Source: Pararge aegeria (taxonomy: Eukaryota > Arthropoda > Insecta > Lepidoptera > Nymphalidae). From it: 64,000 nucleotides of DNA. The notes beneath the pieces are model-generated. The model saw only the letters and a program-made list of their open reading frames with translations. It did no database searches and was not told the origin of the DNA. Location: the NCBI RefSeq assembly GCF_905163445.1, contig NC_053196.1:10813501-10877500 (forward strand), read 5' to 3'. The position numbers were made by a program, and so were the translations under genes. This document shows positions 13,346 through 24,600 of this stretch, one piece after another (within the stretch, counting starts at the first letter, position 1; the number at the start of each line of letters is the position of its first letter).

Positions 13346-13720
13346 GTTTTTAGAGTAAGGTCTACTTTCAATAAATTATTTCGAATTTTGATTTTCCATG
13401 TTATGGATATTACAAATTTAAAGAAAACTTCGAAAATAAGTCGAAACTGCTCCATACCAATGATCCTTAAATTCTATCGGGTGAAAATGTCTGAAGAGTT
13501 TGGAATTAAATTTCGTTGTCGTAATTGTTTCCACACATTAATAGACATACAAGAGCAAGTTTTGTTTCCCTAAAATAAAAATTTAGTGTTTGCTGTCATC
13601 ACCTGCAACCGTGAGTCATGACCTCATTCAAACTGACGAAGTTTGGATGTTCTAAGAGAAAAAAAAATTATAGCCTACTAAGTTAATGGCCTGCCGAAAT
13701 AATAACTAACCCAATTAGAA

Positions 13721-13891
13721 TTAGTTTAAAGAGTTGCTAATGCACGCACACGCGCCGATGTTGTACTGAGGGTAGTTTTTGCCGTCGGCAGCTGTTAACC
13801 CCACTAGTGACTCACGCACGTCCTGTATCTGTGCCCCAGTGTGGGCCGGGGTGAGTGTCAATGACCCCACTAGCAGCCCCATGCAGAACAT
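13721..13891 (-). CDS. Possible small secreted peptide or first exon (56 codons)
   Basis: ATG at 13891-13889, stop TAA at 13723-13721. I do not recognise the product. The N-terminus MFCMGLLVGSLTLTPAHTGA resembles a short signal peptide, and the rest contains …LTAADGKNYPQYNIGACACI. The segment is GC-richer than its surroundings. A TATAAATA box lies at 13941-13934, about 43 bp upstream of the ATG, the expected place for a short 5' leader. A perfect donor (C then GTGAGT at 13815) lies inside the frame, so this could instead be exon 1 of a spliced gene with exon end at 13816. No poly(A) signal is obvious just downstream. It lies antisense within the presumed gustavus first intron. It could be chance. 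Confidence 0.25.
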   Translation of the reverse strand: MFCMGLLVGSLTLTPAHTGAQIQDVRESLVGLTAADGKNYPQYNIGACACISNSLN

Positions 13892-13933
13892 ATATGCAGC
13901 ACGATTTATCCTTTGCCCTTTGTTGCTCTCAGT

Positions 13934-13941
13934 TATTTATA
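13934..13941 (-). promoter_or_regulatory. TATA box candidate for the small minus-strand ORF
   Basis: TATAAATA on the minus strand, with a GC-containing flank (CC before it) and a coding-like ATG about 43 bp downstream. TATA-like words are frequent in AT-rich DNA, so its position relative to the ORF is the only support. Confidence 0.25.
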
Positions 13942-16900
13942 GGTTTTCTGCATACACAACCCTGAACATTTTTCATTTAAACGCATCCGGATTATCCTTA
14001 CCTAATAACAATTTTATACGGACCAACTGTATTATTTTTTATATGAAAAAAAGAATAGTGTAGTGATTTTTTTCGTGCTTCTAAGGCTTCGTTAAACCAT
14101 ACCTACTTAAAATATTACCATTTTTATTTTTACCTTCAAGATTCCCCATTAAATTAATAGCGGATCTACTATCATATTTATGTCCTTAATATTGATACTG
14201 TTTCAGTTCTGGAAGTTCAATTATCCCCTAATCACACACTTAACTACTTATCTTGCATGATTCATATATTTCAACGTATTACTACGTAAAATAGATGAAT
14301 GAAAAAATCAATAAAAAATAATCTAACTAAAGTAATCTAAAATGACATTGTGGTAATATAAGAACATTACGGCCGACACCCGCGAGCGAACCATCGTCGG
14401 CTACTATTATACCGGTTTCCAGTTCCAACTGCATCGTCGTTCCTTCCACAGAAAAACAAATGAAACAATCGACTGTTTGTTTCTTTCTTTTTGAGCCCGA
14501 CTCTGACAATCTTTGCTGTTGCTATTTACTTTGATGCCCGGGAATCCAACAGTGACCGAACCTTATGAACTTTATCGAGTTAAGAATTCTGAGTGAAACT
14601 ATTTAAACGCTGCCATTTAAACAATGCGGATTCAGCTCATTTTCACTGTTGCAACAACTTAATTATTACCCGTTGTAAAGAAAACTACAGGTATTAATTT
14701 AAGTCCAGAAAATATACAATTGTTTTTATGCATATTTTAATGGATGCTATTTTTTTCTGTTATCATAGATAAATATAATTAGCCCTTCTCATTGTGGGAG
14801 GAGGCCCTGTAGTTGGTCGGTAATGTGTTGTTATGATTATCATGATGGTAAGTAATAATATCTAACTTCTAAGTTCAAATTTGCCATGCTTCGATACATA
14901 AAAGATATTCTCTTACAACTGTACACGATAGATTTTCGAAAGTTTAATCCTCTTATGCAAATCGCTAATGAGTTTTCAAAACATAAGTTGGATTTGTTTC
15001 CCATATTATTAGAAAATGTCACTGCAATTTATTACTATTTACTGAATGATCTGAGTTCTCATAAACATTTGAAACAGGATATTGCAATAGCGCAAGAAAT
15101 AGAGTATTCTTGCACGTCACGAAAGCGTGCGTATTCCGTTACTGTTCCTCATTAGTTCAAGTTTTTTTTCTTTATACGTCCTTTTTTCTAGGTATCAAAA
15201 TTGTTATTAATAATTCAAAATTTACTTGCTCGGACCTGATATCAAAACGACCACACCGTTACAGTGTATCGTTCAAGAAGTAGACCACCACAAATATTAT
15301 CATGATAACAACAAAGGAAAAAGGGAGTCGTAGAAAGGGACATACAAAACTGTCTCGAAGACCTCATATAAATTTTTTTACCAAAAAGGCCGATGACTTA
15401 TAAAATTGGCAAATACATTTTAGTAGAGGAATTCTCTGACGAGACGAGGTTTTATGGAGTTTCGGCAAAGAAAAAACCGTTTCATTGCCGAAATTACCTT
15501 GGGGGTCAATATAATAATACTGAAAATAATTCTTAGATAATATTATAAAATTATATCATTAATAAAAAATGTTAATTTTCAGTTCAGTTTTGTTCGTAGT
15601 GTAGGTTTATACAGCAATTCTGGGCGCATAAGATCCTGGTTTAATTTTACCCATCAAAATACATTACATATATACATACGTACATGTACAAATATTAATT
15701 ATTATCAATATAAGTAACATTACTTAATAATTTAAATATATATTCATAATATTGCGTTAATGCTTTCACTCAGAATCTTTCACTGAATTCTTAGTGTCTA
15801 TAAATAATTCCGTAAGCAAGCAATGGACGAACATAAAGTTACAACTCAGCGGGTGGTAAGTTGCTTATTTCCCCCCAGAGGGTTTTTAAATTACAGATGT
15901 TTCTGATTTACTTAATAAAATGTTTTTTTTTTCTGTTTAAGTTATTAATTTCCCATTAGATATACATTAGGAAACGTTACACGTAGAAATATCCGTATTT
16001 CATTGGTAGGCGACTCGAGCCAGAATATTGCGAAGAAATTTTTAAGGTGGAGGGCGTGCTTATCTGTCGGGGACGGAGGGTTGGGTAAGGGTGGAAGGTG
16101 GCTTTGTTCGCCCCGCGGCATCTACAGCCACTTAAATGATTGCTCGGCTTTGTCTTGACGTTACAGCTGTACCTACCTACTTTTTCATACCAACGACGTC
16201 ATCATTTTTAACATTTTAACTATCTTAGAAATTGTTTTACTGTTTCCACGAATATATTTACAAGTAGGGAGGTTTTAGATGGAGTGCTGAATAAATTAAT
16301 ACGTATCTTATAGAGTGTAGCATATAGGTACAGAATGGAGTATTTTTGAATGAGACCTTGAAACAACTTAACTATTTTTAAAAAATTTTAGTTGTGATTG
16401 TGAGTTTAAATAGTGGTTAAAAAGCAATCGCGGCCAATCAAATAAATATAAAATCAGCGAGACTACGAAATAGTTTGTGGATAAATTTTCATTTCCAGTG
16501 CTTCCACCGAAACGTTTTCCTGCAAACTTACATTAATTGCTGCGGAATTAACCGTTTGCAACAAAGTTTCTTTGCCAAGTAATTAGTTAAATTCATAAGT
16601 AGGCGTCCATTAAATACAATGAGACCACCATGTTCAAGGTAATGTCTTTGTGCATTTGCGATGCGTACTGTTGTACGGATAATTCATACGACGCGTCAAA
16701 AGCCTACACAATTCCCTTGTGCGAAGGCCGCGTTTAAATTGTTTTTGCCTTTAGTCTGTTGTTAACTCCTATTGTAGGCCAATGTTTAGCTAAATACTAG
16801 TTGACCTAGTTTCTTCTCTATAAACTTCCTTGTTTTTTAAGGGTTCCAGTTCGGATCCCTTTTCGTAGCACTCAGACAGACAGTGCTGTCCGTTTTTGCG

Positions 16901-17304
16901 TTTGTCTTTTACTCGGGAGACGGCTTGACGTACCAAGTTGAAACGTATACTAAAATCAACTGCCTCTTATTGTTGTGAAAATTCACGTCACGAGTTAAAC
17001 AAGATCTTCAAGAACAAGTGAATTCAATTCCCCTGACGAATCTAGAAATGGGGTCTTAATTTTCAAGTAGGTATACGAAAGTCCTTGATTTGATTCTCTC
17101 TTTATTCAGTCGCATAGTTTTGTAGATTGGTAGACTTCGACCGCCATAGTCTGCCATAGCCTTACCAATTAAACGTGCTGTGTGTTTTACATGCACGATT
17201 AACTTCTTCTAGCTAACCAATTAACTCTTGATGTACCTATATGGTAAGATTAAAGCGGTATTCAGGTTTTACCCTCATGCTCAGTTTATGTAGGCCTGAT
17301 GCAG

Positions 17305-17424
17305 GCGTGGCGGCGAAAGCAGCGCTCCCTTGACATGCTACGGCGCGCGCGCATTGCTGTCAAGGCCCTCGACTACCGGCGCGGACGCATGGAATCCGCC
17401 AACCGATCGCTTAGTCCCAAAGAC
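17305..17424 (+). other. GC-rich coding-like island, possible cryptic exon
   Basis: About 120 bp of GC-rich sequence sits abruptly in AT-rich DNA. It is preceded by CTGATGCAG (a possible acceptor with a poor pyrimidine tract) and followed by GACTGTC then GTAAGG, a plausible donor. Two of the three frames are open; one reads as a basic, helix-like stretch (…RRARIAVKALDYRRGRMES). It would fall in the presumed first intron of gustavus. I cannot tell a cassette exon from a chance GC patch. Confidence 0.2.
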
Positions 17425-19149
17425 TGTCGTAAGGTTCCCGATAGACATAGGGTCCACAAACAAATTTGGAATAAAGTCAAAATCGTTATGTAGTGTTTCG
17501 TCACACTCTAACCGCCCCTCCGTTCCCTTTCAAATATCAAGGCGTGACAAAACACGGGTCTTAAAGTATACAATATAATATATTTATGCTATGTTACACC
17601 TACAAATGATTTAACCTATTCCTGAAGCTAAACCAAGGATCAAAGGGGCCTGGGCTCGATTGCTGGTTGTTCCAATTCGATTCTCGGGGTTTTTATTTAA
17701 CAAATCTGGGTACGAAATTAACTTCACCTACCTAATTACTTACCACCTATCGATAGCAGGTAAGTTTAGCCATCAGTCTTGATTATTATCACTTACACTT
17801 GAGACAGGCGCGAAATTACAGTATTTCCTGCTAAGAAATATCCTACCGAGTAAAAACCTCCAGATTCTAGTTCACCTCCGTGACATGGAGTGACGCAGTT
17901 TTATTTTACCATCTTGTTCAAGAAGTTATGACTTAGAGTATTAATTAATGTAAAATAAATTATCTGTTATTATAGTAATATGTATTATGTATTAGTCTTT
18001 AAGGCTGTTTCTCATTTTAAGTGTACCACGCAAAAGAACAAACAGTACGCATAAACATCAACTTATTACTCAACATAAAACGCCGATCTGGTTCGTTCGA
18101 TTTCCTATTCTGCACCTTAGTCATTAATTACTGCCACCTTTGTTTACCTTATTTGTTTGTTTATTGTAACACGTGTAACAAACACGGCTTTACTTCGGGT
18201 TAGTAATTATTCTGTATTAATTTAAAGGAATATTAGGTAATTTTTTATAAGCAATACCTATGTTCATCTTTATCACGATGCCAAAATATTTTGGATAAGT
18301 ATACAATTGACTATTGGGTGTAGCAGCAGGTTGTAGAATGAAAAGAGTAAACTCAAACATAAATTACTCAAATTTACATTTATAGATATATATTATTACT
18401 CAAATTTACATTATAAGAAAACTTAATAACTATTCTCAGCCGATTTATGACACAAGCTCAAGTCGAAACCTAGCAGTTGGAATCAGCTTTAAATACGTAC
18501 CTTGCACATGATGCGATAACGCCGTTGGTTGGTTAGCAGGAATATCATAGCTATTCAGCAGGTATGCTTGCGTAAATTATAGGTTGTTCGACAACTGTGC
18601 GGAAGTCGTGAATACAAATTCCGTTAAAAAATATTAGCTTTGACCGTGTAAGCGTTTGTCAAGGTCGAAGTGCACTGTGTCATCTCCTCTACCGCCTTTA
18701 ACACTAAAAGTATTCAGAATATAACTTAAAGATATTAGGCAAGTTTGAGGAAATACAATGATGCCTGCGTGTTAACGCTTATTACCTTTAACAAGCCCTG
18801 TCTATTCAAAGATAAATAGATCTCGATCTTATAATATGGATAAGCTACTTCTGATCAGATTATTTCCTCCTACTACATTTCCCAGTCTACTGCACGTTGG
18901 GTCAGTTTATATATTTACATCGACCGCCTCGGGGTCTTTTTTATCTTGCGGAATTCCATGTGATGTGATGTGATGTGACCTTTGCCATTTGTGGAGTTTT
19001 TCGGGCTTGCGCATCTAATGCCCAGCCCATTCCCACTTAACTATACCGGCGGCGACTCTCCCACATCTGGGAAATGTGCTGTGATATTATGGTTTATGAG
19101 GACGTAAAGAAAATCTTTTTAGTTTTAAATATTTTTAAATTTTCTGGCA

Positions 19150-19460
19150 CTGTATAGGTTAAATGGGTAAGGCTTCCGCTTTCATTAGGCGGAGACAGAG
19201 TCCACAGAGCACGCACCACTGACTTTCGGGAGCTATGGGAGTTTTTAATTTAAGCTATTTGAATGTCACTTGCTTTAACGGTGAAGGAAACATCTTGAGA
19301 AAACCTGAATGCCTGAAAATTCACCATAACGTTCTCAAGGGTGTACCAATCCGCACTTGGCCAGGGTGGTAGACTATGGCCTAATCTCTTCTCATTCTTG
19401 AGGACACCCGGCCCGTTAGTGGGCCGGTAAATGGGTTGTTGATGATGATGATGGGTTGAC
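19150..19460 (+). repeat. SINE family A, plus strand, with GATGAT tail
   Basis: It contains the family A words in plus orientation: 'gtcacttgctttaacggtga', 'ccaatccgcacttggccagg' and 'gggccggtaaatgggttgtt', and ends in TGATGATGATGATGG. The tRNA-like head on the left is degenerate ('taaatgggtaaggcttccgc'). The GAT tail is like that of the RTE LINE ends here, which suggests shared mobilisation machinery. Confidence 0.6.
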
Positions 19461-20029
19461 TAAGAAATATCGTTATTTTAGAACCTACGCTGACAGTTGC
19501 TATGTCGCTGTTATCATGGATAATGTCAGAAATTAATAGCGAACCATTTTTAGTTACGTTGCGGGGGGCCGCTTTAATCATATTTTATCGTTTTAATCCT
19601 TGTTGTGTTATATTTTTGTCAGATTACGACATTTACACATTATTAATAATCCATGAACAACAGGAACAGCTCTATCTACGTAGATTTCCTCAAAATGTTG
19701 AAATCTTCCGTAATGTTGGATTATAAAAACGCATATTCCCACAAATTACCTATGACGCATTCGTCATGGCCTTCAGTTTTAGTGTGCGTGTTTTTTTCTA
19801 CATTTGTGATTGAGTGTGTGAGTGCGCTGTGTGAACTTCTAAAAAGTGTGACAGTGGTTTTAATCGCCAGCATAAAATAAGCTGCAGTTGACGCATCCTT
19901 GACATGTTCTATAGTGACATACGCACGCGTCACTGCCGCGTTATGCAACCACCCATATCATAATGCAATGTTTCTTATATCATCTGAGCATTCCGATCCG
20001 TCAATCGTACGTACGCCATGTAAACATCG

Positions 20030-20160
20030 GTGCACTTATTCATCATATTCATATCAACCCATTACCGGTCCACTACAAGCCACGGATCTCCTCCCACAAT
20101 TAAAAGGGCTTAGGCCGTAGTCCACCACGCTGTCTCAGTGCGGATTGTTGGACACTGATT
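20030..20160 (-). repeat. SINE family A fragment, minus strand
   Basis: It contains 'cccattaccggtccactaca', 'ggatctcctcccacaattaa' and 'gtagtccaccacgctgtctc', with the ATC tail on the left. Only the tail-proximal part remains. This intact copy shows what the sites at 52.4 and 58.03 kb looked like before MITE insertion. Confidence 0.6.
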
Positions 20161-21119
20161 TATACTATTAAATAATTGAGGAAGCTTTATATAGCGTTAA
20201 TTGAGGGTTCAGAGGGATGTGACTTTCGTTGGAAGGTTATTCAGTCTGATATGTAAGTGAGATATTATAAATGAATACATCCAATGATTTAATTCATCGT
20301 CATTATAAAAAACTTTTTCTTTCTTACGTGCAAAGGTTTCCTGTATATCATCATTATCTCATTTTTGGGTTACATTGTTATTGGTAGATGCTATACGACT
20401 CGGAGTACATTATGTAGAATTCTCAGACATGCAGATTTTCCTTATCTATTAAAGCAAAATATATTTAGTTGCTTAAAACGCACATGCCTCCTAACTACTA
20501 GGCAATCACCGCTATGTAAAACAAGGAAGGATTCAGGGAGTTTGCTTAAGAAATATTTGATCCAAGTCGTTTCTCCCTATCCTTTTCACCATAGAACTGC
20601 GTAGCAACGTACCAAGCACGTAGTTGATATTCCATGTACATGACTCTCATTTCAAATTCGAAGATCTGTAATACCCTCGTGGTTTCCTATTTACCCATAA
20701 TACGAGTACCTTTAAATTTAGAAAACCTGTCTTCTAGGACACCGTTTCTACAGGATAAGTGATGGTGGTGGACCATAAGCATAAGTGTTATACCAATATC
20801 CAACTATAGCGCTATAGTAAAACATCTTAATAGAATAGGACTTAGATTTAAATACTAAGACGCCGAATTAACAGTTAAGCGGCCCGCACGCCCTCCAATA
20901 TTATAAGCGCCAAAAACTTTTTAATCTCATAGCTTTCCTTTTTAATTTGCCTCTGTTTAAAATAGCGAAACTTCGTTCTCTCTTAATCTTTGCCCCACTA
21001 CACAAAGTTTTAATGAATTCGTACGACTTTTTAAGATCAGTTCGGTGATATCTCATTCGTGAATATTTTTGTTTGATCCTAAATTGTTAATAACAAGAGT
21101 AACAGGATAACTTATACAG

Positions 21120-21390
21120 GCACTTGGGTGGACACGGTTATAGTGATGTTAGCTCTTGTGACGATGCAGTGGAGTTAAGGTTACGGGCTAACCTGTTAGA
21201 CACCTAACATGTTGTTATATTAAGACCAAATCTGTTTCTACACGGCATCTTACCAGAACGCTAATTTACTTGGTGTCACGTCTTGTCGTTAAGATAGATT
21301 AGATAGGGATGAAGTCTCCCACCAAACTAGCGAAAGTTCAAACTCAGGGTAGGTACTGAGAGTTCTTTGACAGAAAACTCAACAACCCCA
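21120..21390 (+). repeat. Dispersed repeat family B, plus strand, degenerate
   Basis: It contains 'gacgatgcagtggagttaag', 'cgggctaacctgttagacac', 'ctgtttctacacggcatctt' and 'accagaacgctaattta', in the same order as the copies at 54.8 and 57.2 kb. It is heavily diverged and has no coding potential. Confidence 0.5.
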
Positions 21391-21403
21391 ACATTTAATA
21401 ATA

Positions 21404-21675
21404 ACGGCCGATTGGCGCAGTGAGCAGCGACCCTGCTTTCTGAGTCCTAGGCCGTGGGTTCGATTCCCACAACTGGAAAATGTTTGTGTGATGAGCATGA
21501 ATGTTTTTCAGTGTCTGGGTGTTTATATGTATATTCTAAGTATATATGTATGTTATTCATAAAATTATTCATCAGTCATCTTAGTACCCATAACACAAGC
21601 TACGCTTACTTTGGAGCTAGATGGCGGTGTGTGTATTGTCGTAATATATTTATTTATTTATTATATTTATTTATT
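21404..21675 (+). mobile_element. tRNA-derived SINE (family S), full length
   Basis: The head carries a polymerase III A box (TGGCGCAGTGA at 21413) and B box (GGTTCGATTCC at 21457-21467) in tRNA-like spacing. The body contains 'tttttcagtgtctgggtgtt' and 'taacacaagctacgcttact', and the tail is TTTATTTATTTATT. The same element recurs near 41.9, 43.7, 44.4, 45.1 and 46.5 kb. A second tRNA-like head fragment abuts it on the minus strand at 21747-21675. Confidence 0.75.
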
Positions 21676-24600
21676 GGTACTACGCGGGTATCGAAACCAG
21701 CACTTTATCAACCGCTGTTGAACACGCTTACCACTACACCAGCCAGATCGTTTATTGAACATTACGTTTTTACTGCGTATTTGAAAAATTTCTTGCGAAA
21801 ATCTATTGGACAAGTGCCGTCCGTTCAGGGTCAGGGAAACTGCTAAGTAGATTTTCCCTTGACACAAGGCTTGCTGCAACGGCCGCAACGGTTACAAGGT
21901 TACCGTGACACGCCCTGCTGATTATTTAATTGTTATTTACATTATTTCACTCGGGAGACAGTTCTTCGGCATTCAATTTAAATATCAATAAACATGATTA
22001 GTGTTGTTAATTTGATTGACGTATACTCTAAAACGCAAAATCCAGTTCTTTTTTATATTACTTATTTATACCGATAAACAGATCTATTATTTACTTATTA
22101 ATAAGTTTTGGTAAAGGAAAACCTGAATTGTTTTCCAAAATCCGTAATAACTCAAGCGAAGCCGCAATCAGTAGCTAATTAGTTATAAATCATGTGGCTA
22201 CGCATTGGAATTTGTGTTTGATAACACGACACAACTTTTTAACTTAAAGTACACCAGCCCTAAAGTAGAAAAGTAGGGGTCTTATTGATCCGAATAAATA
22301 TATTTTATTGTCGAAAGTGAGGCTCGAAATTTTTCCATTACTCAGTGTACCTTATAAGGCGTGGGCCAAAGTTCTCGAAGAGGTCTCTTTCGCAAGGCGC
22401 TCCTTTACATCGGGTCGACACTTTCTCCAACTGTTTCGAATTATGTGAATTGTATGACAATACTTGCTGTAATTTTAACTCTTGAACTTTCGATGTTTCT
22501 TTGTAAGCTTATAGACATCCGAATATTTACACTGTAATTTAAGGAGGTTTGGTGTTTATTTTCAATTGACTTACTACAAATTACCTACAGTAGTGGACAT
22601 CCTGTGATTGAAATGATGATGAGCTGTATAAATTTCTTTTCTTGAATATTAATTTTTGAAATATTTTGTTTTTCGCGTTACTAACTTGCGATTCTTCGAG
22701 CTTTTTATCCAGCTAAGGGATTCCTTCATTAACGACATCGTAACTTGTCCGGAGTGATTAGATGGAAGTGGGTTTCTGAACCGGTAAACCCACTTTCATG
22801 TCACCTGCCCTCTTTACCCCCATATTCAATAACGCACGTGCTCCTGTCAAGCGAGAAATGGACCAACATGTTGAATAAATGGCACAGGCACGGTGTCGGA
22901 TAGCAACGACTTCAGTAGAATCGAGACGAATAGAGCGATGACAGACCCAAATGCTCAGTGTGTTTCTTACGGCCCTATTTTTAGTAGAAGCTAACCGATA
23001 GTTTCCAGATTACCAGAAAACTAAATTTTTACGTGTCCCGGAATTTTATGCTACTGTCCTAGATCATAATTGGGTTAACGTCAGCTAGAAGCCGGTCGTA
23101 AAAAAATACCAAAACTAAAACAACAAGTCTGTCTTAGGGTTTCAAGAGGACATGTTGTGCTGACGCCACATAGCATGTGGTAATAGCACGAATAAATGAT
23201 CCCGATCCAAATTCATTCGATTAATTTCATGGCGAGAGAATGTTACAAAAATAACTCTTGCACCTTTCTGGCTTCTCTAAGTCTACGGGGATGCAGTATT
23301 TTATTCTGAAACTTAGCATTTTCTATGAATTTGGTTTTTAATTATAATAATATTGAGAAAGAAAATACCCGTTCAGTTAGAAACTCCTTATGAATAATTT
23401 ACTAAATAATGAATAGTTAAATATTAATGCTTCGACGCCCTCAATATAATCAGGATGACCTGTATTGCTATTAAAATAAGTATTGATTTACTTTAAAATA
23501 TTATTTACAATTAAAATATTTCTTTAGGAAAAGAGATTTAAGTTAACTATTCCATTGATATCCTATCATAATTCACGATCAGAATCAAAGACGGGCATTT
23601 GACAAAGAAAATTCGTAAGTAACTTTATCGTACGTTGGTATGGTACGGAAAGATGTTTATTAATTGATATGTAAAATTACACTTGATAAAAGATAAGTGG
23701 CGTGAGTAGTTATTTACAGACTCAAACTTGCAAGTTGAACTCTTAAGAGCGTATGCACGGAAACTTGTTAATGAGTCTTCCGAGCGAAGTGTGAGACGTT
23801 GCGCCATTTAACTACCTAGACCTACTCTCGAACTAAACAAACTCATTTACTTGTAACATACAAAAAAGTGTAATATTTGTGCCTAAGCCTCAAATGCAGG
23901 AACAATGAAGACACAAAAATGGTATAAAAGTTTAAAATTTGTCCGAGTACTACTAGTAAGAGAGGTTCTTTGACAAACCCCAGTTTACACAGTCAAATTA
24001 TGTGGCGTATTTTAATGTCCTCACATAAGGATTATAATTTTGTACCAAAATAACAACAACAATAGCACACTGCTAATAGCGGTGGTAGTAGGGAGTCTGT
24101 CATCTTTATATTTTTCTATCGTTTAAAAATCTGCCTACAAACGAATTAGCACCAGTATTTTTGAAAATAAATCGTTCTAACATTTCATTACGTTGTTATA
24201 TCAAAAGCAACTAAATAACGACTCATAAATCTGCGTGCTCCATTTCAATTAATAATTAATCCACCCCGCGGGCCGTCCGGTATTCAATTCAGTTTCAGGA
24301 CGTTTCAATTTCGTTTGGAATTGTGTTTTTTATTTGATATACAAATTAAACGACGCCAATCAAGTTCTGTTTCAATTTATATACTCCCTGTTAAACTAAT
24401 GTTTTGCGTCAATTTGCCTACCGTGTCGGTTTCAGAACGTGACCTTAGTCATTGGAAAATTGCGATTAAACCAATTTACCAAGAACTATTAAAAGATACA
24501 TGTATCTGTTCCGAGAATCGACGTAGGTCAAAATTAGATCAGCCAGGTAATTAATAACTTAGAAGTAGGTATATTATGCGTCATATATTCATATTTCAAT

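Noticed and set aside
19502..19880. Overlapping plus-strand frames of about 75 codons
   Set aside because: They have AT-rich composition, no domain and no splice context, and they are of similar length in several frames.
21675..21747. tRNA-like sequence on the minus strand next to the SINE
   Set aside because: It has A- and B-box-like words, but the acceptor stem does not pair and the anticodon arm is irregular. It is a tRNA-derived repeat head and not a tRNA gene.
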